A DNA stretch of 64,000 nucleotides from contig JACJNY010000075.1 of NCBI GenBank assembly GCA_014695295.1, forward strand, positions 1-64,000, in the 5' to 3' direction. Within the stretch, counting starts at the first letter, position 1. Each line of letters begins with the position of its first letter. Under the pieces are notes generated by a model, which saw only the letters and a program-made list of their open reading frames with translations, ran no database searches and was not told where the DNA came from. The DNA comes from Microcoleus sp. FACHB-61 (GTDB taxonomy: Bacteria > Cyanobacteriota > Cyanobacteriia > Cyanobacteriales > Microcoleaceae). Below are positions 18,437 to 28,654 of the stretch, in pieces. The position numbers and the translations under genes were made by a program.

Positions 18437-20590
18437 ATGGTAGAGATAGACAAGTCAATATCCTTCGATGGACGGGATATTAGACTGAAGATTGGTTTAC
18501 TAGCGCCTCAAGCAGGCGGTGCAGTTTTGATTCAGTCAGGTGACACGGCGGTTTTAGTGACAGCGACTCGATCGCAGGGGAGAGAAGGAATTGATTTCCT
18601 GCCCCTGTTGGTGGATTACGAAGAGAGACTCTATGCTGGCGGTAAAATTCCCGGTGGGTTTTTGCGCAGGGAAGGGCGTCCCCCTGAAAAAGTGACTTTG
18701 ACTGGCCGTTTGATCGATCGACCGCTACGCCCGCTATTTCCAAGCTGGCTGCGAGATGACATCCAAGTTGTAGCAACAACGGTTTCGATGGACGAACAAG
18801 TGCCACCGGACGTTTTGGCGGTGACGGGGGCTTCGGTGGCGATACTGCTGGCGAAAATGCCGTTTTACGGGCCAATGGCCGCGGTGCGAGTCGGTTTGGT
18901 AGGGGACGATTTCATCATCAACCCCACCTACAGCGAAATCAAAGAAGGCGAGTTGGATCTGGTGGTAGCCGGTTCTCCTGATGGAGTAATCATGGTGGAA
19001 GCCGGCGCTAACCAATTGCCAGAACAGGATATCATCGAGGCGATCGACTTCGGCTATGAAGCAGCCTGTGACTTGATTCAAGCCCAGCGCGAAATTATGG
19101 CGGAATTGGGGCTCGATTTGGTGGTAGAGGAACGGCCATCCCTAGACTCGGCCCTGGAAAACTTTATTCGCGATCGCGCTGAAGCCCCAATCCGCATCAT
19201 TTTGTCTAAATTTGAACAAGACAAAAACCAGCGGAATGCAGCTTTGGACGAAGTTAAGGCAAATGAAGTCGAATCTGCGATCGCCGAACTCTCGGAAGAG
19301 GACCCGGTAAAACTAGCGGCCACAGCCAACAGCAAGGCGATCGGCAACGTTTTCAAAGACGTTACCAAAAAAATCATGCGCCAGCAAATCGTCGAAGATG
19401 GCGTCCGTGTAGACGGCCGCAAGCTAGACGAGGTGCGACAAGTTTCTTGTCGCGTAGGGGTGCTCCCGTCGCGAGTACACGGCAGTGGGTTGTTTAATCG
19501 CGGGTTGACTCAAGTCTTGTCCGCAGCTACCCTGGGAACCCCAGGCGACGCCCAAGACTTAGGAGACGACTTGCACCCACAGCAAGACAAACGCTACCTC
19601 CACCACTACAATTTCCCGCCGTTTTCGGTAGGAGAAACCAAGCCGATGCGATCGCCCGGACGCCGAGAAATCGGTCACGGAGCCCTCGCAGAACGCGCTT
19701 TGCTGCCGGTTTTGCCATCCAAAGAAGATTTCCCCTACGTGATTCGCGTAGTTTCAGAAGTCCTTTCTTCCGACGGTTCGACCTCAATGGGTTCAGTTTG
19801 CGCCTCAACGCTAGCATTAATGGATGCAGGCGTTCCCCTTTCCCAACCCGTCAGCGGCGCGGCAATGGGCTTAATTAAAGAAGGCGATGAAGTCCGAATT
19901 TTGACTGACATTCAGGCAATTGAAGACTTTTTAGGCGACATGGACTTCAAAGTAGCCGGTACCGACACCGGGATTACTGCTTTGCAGATGGACATGAAAA
20001 TCAAAGGTTTGCCCTTAGATGTAATTGCCAATGCCATCCGCCAAGCCAAACCGGCCAGACTGCAAATTTTAGAAAGAATGCTGGCAACCATCGACACTCC
20101 CCGCAAGGAAATGTCGCCGTTTGCACCGCGTTTGCTAACCCTGAAAATCGATCCAGAATTTATCGGTTTGGTAATTGGGCCTGGTGGCAAAACGATCAAA
20201 GCCATCACCGAAGAAACCGGTGTCAAAATTGACATCGAAGACGACGGAACCGTGACAATTGCTGGCAACGACAGCGAAAAAGCTCAGCGGGCTTACAACA
20301 TTGTCCAAGGCATGACGCGCAAGTTGAATGCAGGAGACGTGTATGTCGGCCGCGTAACTCGAATTATTCCGATCGGCGCTTTTGTGGAAATTTTGCCAGG
20401 AAAAGAAGGCATGATTCACATTTCCCAGTTAGCGGACTACCGCGTCGGGAAAGTGGAAGACGAGTTAGCTGTAAACGATGAAGTGATTGTCAAAGTGCGA
20501 GAAATTGACAACAAAGGTCGAATTAATTTGACCCGCTTGAATATTCATCCCGACGAAGCGGTAGCCGCCCGCGAAGCGCTGAATAAATAG
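18437..20590 (+). CDS. pnp: Polynucleotide phosphorylase
   Basis: A 717-residue PNPase, the phosphate-dependent 3'-5' exoribonuclease of RNA turnover. Domains in order: first RNase PH domain (about 5-140, GRRPPEK and [14 protein letters not shown] motifs), helical linker (about 145-310), second catalytic RNase PH domain (about 320-540, [39 protein letters not shown]), KH domain ([10 protein letters not shown] near 577) and S1 domain (about 630-700). An AGGAAG site precedes the ATG. In cyanobacteria PNPase also adds heteropolymeric tails to RNA. Frame and length are normal. Confidence 0.98.
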   Translation: MVEIDKSISFDGRDIRLKIGLLAPQAGGAVLIQSGDTAVLVTATRSQGREGIDFLPLLVDYEERLYAGGKIPGGFLRREGRPPEKVTLTGRLIDRPLRPLFPSWLRDDIQVVATTVSMDEQVPPDVLAVTGASVAILLAKMPFYGPMAAVRVGLVGDDFIINPTYSEIKEGELDLVVAGSPDGVIMVEAGANQLPEQDIIEAIDFGYEAACDLIQAQREIMAELGLDLVVEERPSLDSALENFIRDRAEAPIRIILSKFEQDKNQRNAALDEVKANEVESAIAELSEEDPVKLAATANSKAIGNVFKDVTKKIMRQQIVEDGVRVDGRKLDEVRQVSCRVGVLPSRVHGSGLFNRGLTQVLSAATLGTPGDAQDLGDDLHPQQDKRYLHHYNFPPFSVGETKPMRSPGRREIGHGALAERALLPVLPSKEDFPYVIRVVSEVLSSDGSTSMGSVCASTLALMDAGVPLSQPVSGAAMGLIKEGDEVRILTDIQAIEDFLGDMDFKVAGTDTGITALQMDMKIKGLPLDVIANAIRQAKPARLQILERMLATIDTPRKEMSPFAPRLLTLKIDPEFIGLVIGPGGKTIKAITEETGVKIDIEDDGTVTIAGNDSEKAQRAYNIVQGMTRKLNAGDVYVGRVTRIIPIGAFVEILPGKEGMIHISQLADYRVGKVEDELAVNDEVIVKVREIDNKGRINLTRLNIHPDEAVAAREALNK

Positions 20591-21325
20591 TTTACGGTTG
20601 GTAATTGGTAATTGCTTGTAGAGTAATTGCTAATTGCTAATTGGTAACTGGTGATTAGTAATTATTAATTGCTAATTGAGATTAAATCTGATTGTTTCAG
20701 ATTGATTTGGGAGTAGGGTGCGCGACAGCGACAGATCGACTTTGTGCGATCGGCTGTGGGAGTTTATACAGTCGCGCACTTTACCCTTCGACTTCCATCA
20801 TCTCGATGTTAGGGTTGCGACAGATTTCGACAGATTTCGACAGGTTGAAACTTGTCGCTACACAAGCAAAGTCCGCGCAACGCGAGACAGAAGAAAAAAT
20901 AAAGCTACCTCTTTTATCATTCGGCGGTTGAAACCGCAACTACACAAATGAAGTCCCAGCAGAAGGGAACTCAAGAAAATATAAAGTATGCTGTTGTGTA
21001 TTGAAATTGTATATTTCGGGCGGGCAAGATGCCCACCCCACAATAGTTGAACTGTATTCCACCGTGCAATTTAAATGGGGATTAGTCAGGACACGGCAGT
21101 ACCGTTTCCCTACAATTAATCGGGGGATGGTTACATCTTTCATCGAAGAAGATTGATTTTTTGGGGTAGGGAAACGGCATTGCCGTGTCCTCCGTTGCTT
21201 GTTGTGGATGGTTATATCCTAAAGCTGCCTAAAATTCAAGTTTCCCAACTGCAAAAACATTAAAAAAACAGAATATCCAGATGCCCGACTTCTTGAAAAA
21301 GTCGGGCATCTAAAAGAAGATGAAA
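20591..21325. other. Repeat-rich spacer after pnp
   Basis: 735 bases without a gene. It holds TAATTGG/TAATTGC-type tandem runs (20596-20680), a GGGTGCGCGAC...GTCGCGCAC inverted repeat (about 20716-20785), a CGGTTGAAACCG hairpin with flanks (about 20920-20960), and a long inverted repeat at 21089-21190. These resemble dispersed cyanobacterial repeats and not coding sequence. Confidence 0.6.
21089..21190. repeat. 25-bp inverted repeat
   Basis: The arms at 21089-21113 and 21166-21190 match at 23 of 25 positions (outer ends GGACACGGCA and TGCCGTGTCC). The spacer of 52 bases holds no gene. MITE-like size, no transposase. Confidence 0.7.
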
Positions 21326-22516
21326 TTAAATAACCGCAATACAGTCAATTTCAACTAACACATCTTTCGGCAAACGCGAAACCTCCACACAAGCGCGCGC
21401 CGGTGCAGTTTCCGCATCAAAATATTTCGCATAAACCGCATTCACAGCGGCGAAATCATTCATATCTTTAAGGAAAACCGTAGTTTTTACCACATCCAAC
21501 CAAGTAGCGCCGGCTTCTGTGAGAATGGCTTCGAGATTTGCCATGACTTGTTCGGTTTGTTTTGCCACGTCGTCGGTGTAGACAATATCGTTTAGTCTAA
21601 TGTCGATCGCAATTTGGCCAGCTACAAACAGCATAGTGCCCGTCGCGGCAATGGCTTGATTGTATGGGCCCACGGGTGCCGGTGCTTTGTCAGTACGAAT
21701 AATTTTGCGTGTCATAGATGTCACTTTTTGGGATTCTTGTTGACAGGTTTCTTGGCTGGAGTTTTCTTGATGGGGGGTTTCTGGCTGGTAGAGTTCTCCA
21801 TCTGGCATTATCGCATCAGTGAAGTCGGCATTTTTGATATTCCAGCTATAGGTTTTAGCATCAGTCAAGTCTGCTTTTTTAAGGTTGGCTCCCTCCAAAT
21901 TGGCTGTCATCAAATTTGCTTTTTCAAGAACAGCTCTTTCGAGATTTGTCCCTGCCAGACAGGCTTTTTTTAAGTTTGTCCCTGTAAAGTCGGCTGCCGT
22001 AAGATCAGCCTCAGCCAGATTAACGCCTGATAAGTTAAATGCAGACAGATTAACGCCTCGGAGTTTAGCTCTATGAAAGTTGGCATCTTGGAGACTAGAA
22101 CCTTCTAACTTTACTTGACTCAATTCTGCTCCTGTCAAGTTTGCCTTAGTCAAATTTGAATAGCTCAGATTTGCTCTACTTAAGTCTGCTTCCTTCAAGG
22201 AGGCTTTAGTTAACGATACAGAGTTTAATTGGGCATCACTCAGATTTGCATTGTCCAGCTTAGTATTACTCAAATTGGCTTTACTGAGGTCTGCCTTACT
22301 CAAATCAGCACCGCTGAGATAAGCCCTACTTAAGTTTGCTCCATAGAGGTTTGCCTCAGTAAAGATTGCCTCACTCAACTCAGATCCAGACAAATTTGCA
22401 TTCAGTAGGTTTATTCCACTCAAGTCTGCACCTTTGAGGTCTATCCCACTTAACTGTGCGTTCTTAAAGTCGCGTTGTCCTGCTGCATATTTTTTTAAAA
22501 GTTCTTCAGCATCCAT
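21326..22516 (-). CDS. Pentapeptide-repeat protein fused to a RidA (YjgF) domain
   Basis: One 396-residue frame with two parts. Residues 1-about 235 are A(D/N)LS-type pentapeptide repeats (more than 30 units), expected to form a right-handed quadrilateral beta-helix. Residues 268-396 are a full RidA: MTRKIIRTDKAPAPVGPYNQA, FVAGQIA, NLEAILTEAG, ARACVEVSRLP and VEIDCIAVI. RidA hydrolyses reactive enamine/imine intermediates of amino-acid metabolism. The RidA part has its own ATG at 21713-21715 and normal family length, but no clear ribosome site before it. It may be a real fusion, or RidA may also be made alone. A Gln/Glu-rich linker joins the two. Confidence 0.9.
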   Translation of the reverse strand: MDAEELLKKYAAGQRDFKNAQLSGIDLKGADLSGINLLNANLSGSELSEAIFTEANLYGANLSRAYLSGADLSKADLSKANLSNTKLDNANLSDAQLNSVSLTKASLKEADLSRANLSYSNLTKANLTGAELSQVKLEGSSLQDANFHRAKLRGVNLSAFNLSGVNLAEADLTAADFTGTNLKKACLAGTNLERAVLEKANLMTANLEGANLKKADLTDAKTYSWNIKNADFTDAIMPDGELYQPETPHQENSSQETCQQESQKVTSMTRKIIRTDKAPAPVGPYNQAIAATGTMLFVAGQIAIDIRLNDIVYTDDVAKQTEQVMANLEAILTEAGATWLDVVKTTVFLKDMNDFAAVNAVYAKYFDAETAPARACVEVSRLPKDVLVEIDCIAVI

Positions 22517-22888
22517 AAATAACCGATCGCCCTTCCGCTAAACCCCGCTTTCCCAGCCTACCACCAAAACCCAACGCGCGATCTAAATCTGCGTTAATCT
22601 GCGTGAATCCATTTTCATCTGCGGTTAAACATCGCCTTTTTTAACCGCAGATATAGGCAGATAAACACAGATTAACGCAGATGAATTAGAGATTATCTGC
22701 GTCAATCCGCGTCAATCCATTTTCATCTGCGGTTAAGAAATTTCCTTTTTTAACCGCAGATATAGGCAGATAAACACAGATTAACGCAGATAAATTAGAA
22801 ATTATCTGCGTTTATCCGCGTGAATCCATTTTCATCTGCGGTTAAGAAATTCCCATTTTTCAACCGCAGATATAGGCAGATTTACACA
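22517..22888. repeat. Tandem TAACCGCAGATATAGGCAG hairpin repeats
   Basis: Units beginning TAACCGCAGATATAGGCAG start at 22642, 22751 and (partial) 22861, a period of 109-110 bases. Each unit folds on itself: TAACCGCAGAT and ACAGATTAACGCAGAT pair with ATCTGCGTCAATCC and ATCTGCGGTTA. A partial copy precedes at about 22590-22630. The array ends just past the hmpE stop and may attenuate transcription. A single diverged copy lies at 2211-2336. Confidence 0.85.
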
Positions 22889-25800
22889 TTACACAGCAAC
22901 CGGAGCACCGACAACCTCACCTTTCAACATCCGAGAAGCAGCATCAAGCAATTGCTCCTCCAAATAAGGCTTAGTGAAATAGCCTTTGGCGCCCAAACTG
23001 TAAGCCATTTGGCGGTGTCTGTCAGCACCGCGAGAAGTTAGCATCGCGATCGGCAATTCACACAAAACCGCATCCTTCTGCATCCGAGAAAGTAGTTCCA
23101 AACCGTCCATTCTCGGCATCTCAATATCGCAGAAAACGATATCGCAAGGCAGACCAGATTTCATCTTTTCCCAAGCCTCCTTACCGTCGCGAGCTTCTTC
23201 CACACGATAGCCAGACTTCTCGAAAGTAATCGACAACAGCGATCGCACCGTAATCGAATCATCCACAATCAGCACAGTAGGCTCAGTCTTCTCGATTTCC
23301 GCCTCGGCAGCAGCCCGATCGCTCTCATCCCAAAGCGTACCGCCAGTGTCCTTCCGCAGCCTTCCCGTAGCCAAATCGATCAGCTCCAGAACGTCCGCAA
23401 TGGCCACGATCCGGCCGTCCCCGAGCACTGTGGCCCCAGCAATCCCGATCGGCTTCGGCACAGGCCCCTCCAACGGCTTGATCACAATTTCCTGTTCCGT
23501 TGAAACCTGATCCACCTGCACCGCCAAGAAATTGCCAGCAGAGCGCAGCACGATCACCGAAATCATGTCATCGTCAGTATTGAACCCGTAAACACTGCCC
23601 CGGCCCAAATGGCGGCTGTAAGCCAGCAGATCCCGCAGCGGCCGGAACGGCAAGCTTTGACCCCGCCACTCTATGCAAGGCAAACCGTCGGCCCCCGTCG
23701 TCACCTGATCGCGAGGGACATCGATCATATCCTCGACCCCATCCATCGGGAAAGCAATGCGAGCGCGATCGCTAATGCAAGTCAGAGCCTTAGAAATGCT
23801 CAACACCAGAGGCAAACGGATCGTAAACACAGTCCCCTTGCCGATCGTTGAATCAATCGACACAGTACCGCGAATCTCCTGCAACGAAGTCTGCACCACA
23901 TTCATACCGACTCCCCGGCCGGCATACTCCGTGGCCTGTTCCTGAGTGCTGAAACCCGGCATAAACAGCAAATCGTAAACTTCCGAGCGAGACATCCTCT
24001 GAGCCTGAGCCGCCGTCAGCAAACCCTGCTTAATCGCCTTCGCCTTCACCTTTTGCGGGTCAATTCCGGCCCCGTCATCAGAAACCGAAACCACCGTTTG
24101 ATTCCCTTGGTGGAAAGCCCGAATGGTAATCCTGCCGACAGCAGGCTTCCCAGCCGCCAGACGCACCTCCGGCGCTTCGATCCCGTGAGTAATCGCATTG
24201 TTCACCAAATGAGTCATCGGGTCATAAAGCTGATCCACAATCATCTTGTCGATCTGAATATCCTTACCCTCAACCTGCAACTGAGCCTGCTTCCCGCACT
24301 TAATCGCAATTTCCCGCACCGCCCGGAACAGCCTGTCCGTCGTCTCGGCAAACGGCTTCATCCGGGCGCGAGTCAAACCTTCTTGCAGTTGAGTCGTGAC
24401 TTGTCGCAGTTGACGAGTCACCTGATCCGCCTCATCCACCAAAAACTCAATGTCCGCCGCCGACTCCCGCACCCGCACGATCAGCTCAATAATCTCTTGA
24501 GCCAAACTGTGGAAAGGAGTAAACCTGTCCATTTCCTCCGGTCTCCAGGCACTTTCCCGGGTGTGGGCCGACTCCTCAGAGCGCCAGGCCGATCGGTGTC
24601 CCTGACGGTTTGCCAGCAAAGCAATCTCCAAAAGACTCCGCTCGTAGAAATCCTGAGTCCGCTGGCTCACATCGCTCAGCAGCGTCACCTGGTGCAGCAA
24701 ATTGTCCAAAAACTGTCGCATCCGTTCTTGGTCTTGCTCCAAACTGTTGCGGTTCACCACCAGTTCCCCCATCAAATTGCTGAGGTTATCCAGTTGCTTG
24801 ATCGGCACCCGCATCGTCTGGTCGCCGAACCCGCCCGCGCGGGCATTCCGCCTGGGTCTGTTGATCGCCGACGGCCCGATATTGCCTTCCCCTTGGCGAC
24901 CGCCGTCCTTTGGATCTTCCAGCAGTTTTTCCAAATCGCCAAATTCGTCGTCGCTCTCATCGGCAGCAGCGCGCGCAGCTTTACTGGCAGTTGTCGTCGG
25001 TGCAGGCATTTCCGGCATAGTTGCGCTCTCGCTGAGGAGCTCTTCGAGATCCGAGAAAACTTCCGTATTGACCGGACTCTGATTTGTCCCGCCAGAAGCT
25101 GCTATTACAGCCCCAGCACCCCCTGCAATTAACAGTGCTTCTAGATCGTCAAAATTGCCTTCGCCATCCTCAGCGCCTGATTCGGCCTCGGCAAAAAAGT
25201 CTGCCAGCGACCCATCTTCCAAATCCGAGGCATCGACCGAGGCCGGCTCCTCGTCAGCGTCCCAAAACCCGGTCGTCAGTTCCGAAGTCACCAGAACCTC
25301 AGCATCGATCGAATCCAATAAATCATCAAAACCCTCCAACTCTTCGCTGTTGAGAGTCGCCCCGGTTTCCATCGCTGAGAGCAAGTCAGCATCGCCCTCA
25401 AACATACCATCCATAGATTCTGGCGACAGCGCCTCTAAATCCACACTCGAAAAATCCGTTTCCAGCGCATCAAACAAATCATCCTCGCCGCTTGAGTCGT
25501 CAGCGGCCAATGTTTCGGGTCGATCGAGCAAACCCGCCCCCACCTCGTCGAACAAACCATCGGGAAGTTGGCCAGACAATTCCTCAACATCAAGAGCCGC
25601 GCCCTCATCTGGCGCCGATCCAGCATCGCCCTGCTGCACCATGCCTTCGCCAAACATATCCTCCAACAAATCGAAAGCTGCGCCGTCATCAGACTCGACA
25701 CTTAAAATTTCCGCATCAGGACGATCGGACAAAGCCCCAAGTTCAACCGCTGCAGAATTTGCCGAGCCTTCGTCGGAAACAGCCGCAGCATTGTCCGAGA

Positions 25801-28186
25801 ACAAACTCCCTAAGTCGCCCTCATCAAATCCCGCATCCGCACTCAGCAATTCTGAACCCCCATCTGAATTCAGCCAACGCGCATCGGCTTGCCCCGAAGC
25901 TTGCCCGTCATACTCAGTACCGGTGGGTACAGAACCGAACAGCTCAGCCAAATCCGCCGCCTCTCGGGAAGTAGCAACTCCTTGGCGATCCAGCACAGTC
26001 TGCTCATCCCCAATCGAACCTGCGGTCATATCCCCAAACAGCGCATCTAAATCGGTATCGTCGAGATCCAGGTTTGCCGAGACAGACTCGTCTTCCTGGC
26101 CGAAAGCATCTTCTAGCCAATTTCCATCCGCAGAGATATCTAAATCAGAATTTGATGTCATGTTAAGAACGCTGCCAATTTCCTCATTGTGTGCGATGCC
26201 AGCAGCTAGATATCGATCGCTCCCGCTGTCCCCACCTTCGTCTTCTGAAGAAAGGAAACCAGAAGTAATCCCCAACAGCTCGCTCAAATCCGAGTCCTCG
26301 CCAACCTCAGAGAGCAACTCGAAATCATCTATTGCAGGCAGAGCGAGCGCTTCGGCATCCGCTGAATAATTGCCGCCGCCTGCTGCAGGCTCGTTCGATT
26401 CTGCGTCGAAAGCGTCAGGGTTGAAAGCATACTCCGAAGAGACTGCCGGCACACCCCCTGCCTCAGCTTCGCCTACATCGTCGAACAAGTTATCCAAATC
26501 AGCATCGCCCGTAACAACAGCAGAAGTTTGGGCAGCCACTTCGTCCAAAAGCGTACCGAGGGCATCTTCGTCAGCTTCTCCCCTGACTCGGCGAACCGTC
26601 TCGTCTCGCCGAGCCAAACCGCCCCTGCCGTTACCCGTTTCAAGCTCTTTGCGAATTCGCGACTGCCTCGAACCCCCATTTTTCTGACCGGCGGCTACCG
26701 TCGAACCGTCTTTCTCGTCTCCAAACAGCAAATCCTCCCCAAACAAACTCGTCAGGTCGTCGATCGGAGGCGCCGTGTTCGTTTCCGAACTTTCCGAATC
26801 GTATTCGTCAAACAACAAATCAGTAAAATCGCCAGAATTGTCATCGTCTAGCCCCAGCATTCCCGCCGCCGATATTCTAGAAGACTGCGCATAGTCGAGG
26901 TCTTCTTCTTCTTCCCAAGCGCCGTCGAGATCCGGGGACTCGCCGTCAAACAAGTCAGCTAAAGTGTTGAGTTCTGCCGCGCCCACTTCCGGGCCGGTGC
27001 GGGTCGAGCCTCTAAAAGCACCCGTCTCCACATCCGATTCTGCGAACACGGAATCGTCGAACTGGGGCGATCGACTGCTACTGTAATCGTTGCTCTCGCC
27101 GCTGTCGAGTTGGTCGAACAGCTCGTCTATGCTCAGCCCAGAAATAGTCGGCAGCAATTGTTCCCCCGCCAGCGAATCGCCAGATCCCAACAGATCCCAG
27201 GCCGCATCCTCAACAGAAACCACATTTGTCCTCGACGTACTCGGTTGAGCAAATGCCAGCAAATCTTCAAAATCCGTTTGGGGAAACACAACAGCCGGCT
27301 GCAAGGCCAGAAGTTTTGCGCTCGGTGCGATCGACGATTCTAGACCCGAAACTACCAGTTCTTGGGCTTGTTTGATGTCTTTGATCACCGTTGGGGCTAA
27401 GGTGCGGTAGCTATTTTCTGGGTTGGCGATCGCCTTGGATACAGCGTCGATCAATGCTATCCAGCAGGGCAGTTCAAATTCCTCTCCTGCCATTTTCAAG
27501 TTCCGACAAATGTTCTTGAGCTGCCGCCTGCTTTCTGGCCCCTCGGGCTGTTTGAACTCTTGCAGCAGTTCCCGCATCCTCGCCGGCACGTCCGAGTCAA
27601 ATACTAGCTGCAGGGCGCTTTCTTGTGTTGCTCTGGCATCAGGTGCGTAAACTGACCCCGAGTCCGCAAAAGTCCTCGATGAGCCGATCGCCCCGATTGC
27701 CATCCCTGCCATAACTTTTTCGGGGACTGGCAGCGGGCTGCTTTCGTCTGCATCGTGTTCTCCGTACCCGACGAGTCCCCCCAAATGCCCGTTGAGTTCT
27801 GCAAATACTGGTTCTAATTCTCGAACCATCTGTTCTCCCAATTCCTCTGTCAGCCCAAAAGGCCCCGACAGTTGCTCTAACAGCCCTTGCAATGTGTCAA
27901 AAATTCGCAGGAAAAGGGACTCTAGCTGTTGGTCTACTTTAACGCTGCACTCTTTTAAAACTTTAAAACTATCTTCTAGTCGGTGAGCTGTTTGCTGGAT
28001 GCTGGTCAGCCCCAGCATTGCTGCTCCTCCTTTGACAGAGTGAGCGGCCCTAAATACTTCGTTTACCAGTTCTGGGTCTTCGATCGTGGTTTGCAGATTC
28101 AGCAAGCCTTGTTCGATCGTATTGAGGTGGTCTTTTGCCTCCTCAATAAAGTAGCCCATTATCCTCTGTTGTTGCTCCGGTAGCAT
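22889..28186 (-). CDS. hmpE: CheA-type hybrid histidine kinase of the Hmp system
   Basis: A 1765-residue CheA hybrid. HPt domain (1-105) with phospho-His49 in AAHSVKGG. A very long acidic, Ser-rich linker follows (about 300-1090). The dimer/kinase core comes next (from about 1125, LSNLMGELVVNR), then HATPase (about 1310-1458, LVNNAITHGIE, DDGAGID, GRGVGMNVV), a CheW-like domain (about 1460-1600) and a C-terminal receiver (about 1635-1760, VDDSITVR, Asp1687 in FCDIEMP). It is the last gene of a minus-strand hmpA-C-D-E series, equivalent to PilL in Synechocystis. It phosphorylates CheY-type regulators that control type IV pilus motility. The linker is unusually long for a CheA. Confidence 0.95.
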   Translation of the reverse strand: MLPEQQQRIMGYFIEEAKDHLNTIEQGLLNLQTTIEDPELVNEVFRAAHSVKGGAAMLGLTSIQQTAHRLEDSFKVLKECSVKVDQQLESLFLRIFDTLQGLLEQLSGPFGLTEELGEQMVRELEPVFAELNGHLGGLVGYGEHDADESSPLPVPEKVMAGMAIGAIGSSRTFADSGSVYAPDARATQESALQLVFDSDVPARMRELLQEFKQPEGPESRRQLKNICRNLKMAGEEFELPCWIALIDAVSKAIANPENSYRTLAPTVIKDIKQAQELVVSGLESSIAPSAKLLALQPAVVFPQTDFEDLLAFAQPSTSRTNVVSVEDAAWDLLGSGDSLAGEQLLPTISGLSIDELFDQLDSGESNDYSSSRSPQFDDSVFAESDVETGAFRGSTRTGPEVGAAELNTLADLFDGESPDLDGAWEEEEDLDYAQSSRISAAGMLGLDDDNSGDFTDLLFDEYDSESSETNTAPPIDDLTSLFGEDLLFGDEKDGSTVAAGQKNGGSRQSRIRKELETGNGRGGLARRDETVRRVRGEADEDALGTLLDEVAAQTSAVVTGDADLDNLFDDVGEAEAGGVPAVSSEYAFNPDAFDAESNEPAAGGGNYSADAEALALPAIDDFELLSEVGEDSDLSELLGITSGFLSSEDEGGDSGSDRYLAAGIAHNEEIGSVLNMTSNSDLDISADGNWLEDAFGQEDESVSANLDLDDTDLDALFGDMTAGSIGDEQTVLDRQGVATSREAADLAELFGSVPTGTEYDGQASGQADARWLNSDGGSELLSADAGFDEGDLGSLFSDNAAAVSDEGSANSAAVELGALSDRPDAEILSVESDDGAAFDLLEDMFGEGMVQQGDAGSAPDEGAALDVEELSGQLPDGLFDEVGAGLLDRPETLAADDSSGEDDLFDALETDFSSVDLEALSPESMDGMFEGDADLLSAMETGATLNSEELEGFDDLLDSIDAEVLVTSELTTGFWDADEEPASVDASDLEDGSLADFFAEAESGAEDGEGNFDDLEALLIAGGAGAVIAASGGTNQSPVNTEVFSDLEELLSESATMPEMPAPTTTASKAARAAADESDDEFGDLEKLLEDPKDGGRQGEGNIGPSAINRPRRNARAGGFGDQTMRVPIKQLDNLSNLMGELVVNRNSLEQDQERMRQFLDNLLHQVTLLSDVSQRTQDFYERSLLEIALLANRQGHRSAWRSEESAHTRESAWRPEEMDRFTPFHSLAQEIIELIVRVRESAADIEFLVDEADQVTRQLRQVTTQLQEGLTRARMKPFAETTDRLFRAVREIAIKCGKQAQLQVEGKDIQIDKMIVDQLYDPMTHLVNNAITHGIEAPEVRLAAGKPAVGRITIRAFHQGNQTVVSVSDDGAGIDPQKVKAKAIKQGLLTAAQAQRMSRSEVYDLLFMPGFSTQEQATEYAGRGVGMNVVQTSLQEIRGTVSIDSTIGKGTVFTIRLPLVLSISKALTCISDRARIAFPMDGVEDMIDVPRDQVTTGADGLPCIEWRGQSLPFRPLRDLLAYSRHLGRGSVYGFNTDDDMISVIVLRSAGNFLAVQVDQVSTEQEIVIKPLEGPVPKPIGIAGATVLGDGRIVAIADVLELIDLATGRLRKDTGGTLWDESDRAAAEAEIEKTEPTVLIVDDSITVRSLLSITFEKSGYRVEEARDGKEAWEKMKSGLPCDIVFCDIEMPRMDGLELLSRMQKDAVLCELPIAMLTSRGADRHRQMAYSLGAKGYFTKPYLEEQLLDAASRMLKGEVVGAPVAV

Positions 28187-28654
28187 AGTTTTATTCCTGA
28201 TTTTAATCGTTATTGTATTTGTCTGTTCTTGAAACTAAACTGATTATTTGACCCTTTAAGTATTTGCTCTGCGCGGGGGTTTTGTTGATTGTTAAATGCC
28301 CTCGTTCTTTCAAGACTACCTGCATTTATTTTGCACTCAGGCTTATTAAATTGTTTGTGTTCTTCTCTCATGTCGGTTTGTTTTAGCTAATAAAAATTTT
28401 TTGCTGTCAGGATGTCCGTCCTTTCTGGGGTTAATAATAACTCTGCGTCCTGACGGAGAACCCCAGAGCGGTTATATAACCGGAGATAATCTCCCACCTT
28501 TTTTTACTTTTCTATCTTTGAATGTAACTTTATTTTAGCTTTTTTGCGAGCATTCTCGCAGTGTTCCAAACACTGCGAGGTTGCTTGCTTCGGATGATTG
28601 ACCGCACTGAATGGCGCTATAATTGCCAACCAAAAACAGCTAATGAGCGCAGAC
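28187..28654. other. Spacer between hmpD and hmpE with inverted repeats
   Basis: 468 bases, no gene. Inverted repeats: CTCGCAGTGTT/AACACTGCGAG (28555-28579, perfect 11-bp stem, 3-base loop), CTGGGGTT/AACCCCAG (28426-28469) and GGAGATAATCTCC near 28486-28498 before a T run. They probably end or attenuate hmpD transcription, though no U-tract follows the first on the minus strand. Confidence 0.5.

Noticed and set aside
22590-22885. Possible CRISPR array
   Set aside because: The repeated units are about 110 bases, self-complementary and nearly identical throughout, with no unique spacers and no cas genes nearby.
25155-26369. Long Ser/Ala-rich plus-strand frame of 404 codons opposite hmpE
   Set aside because: It is the complement of the acidic low-complexity linker of hmpE, where one-sided codon use opens the opposite frame.
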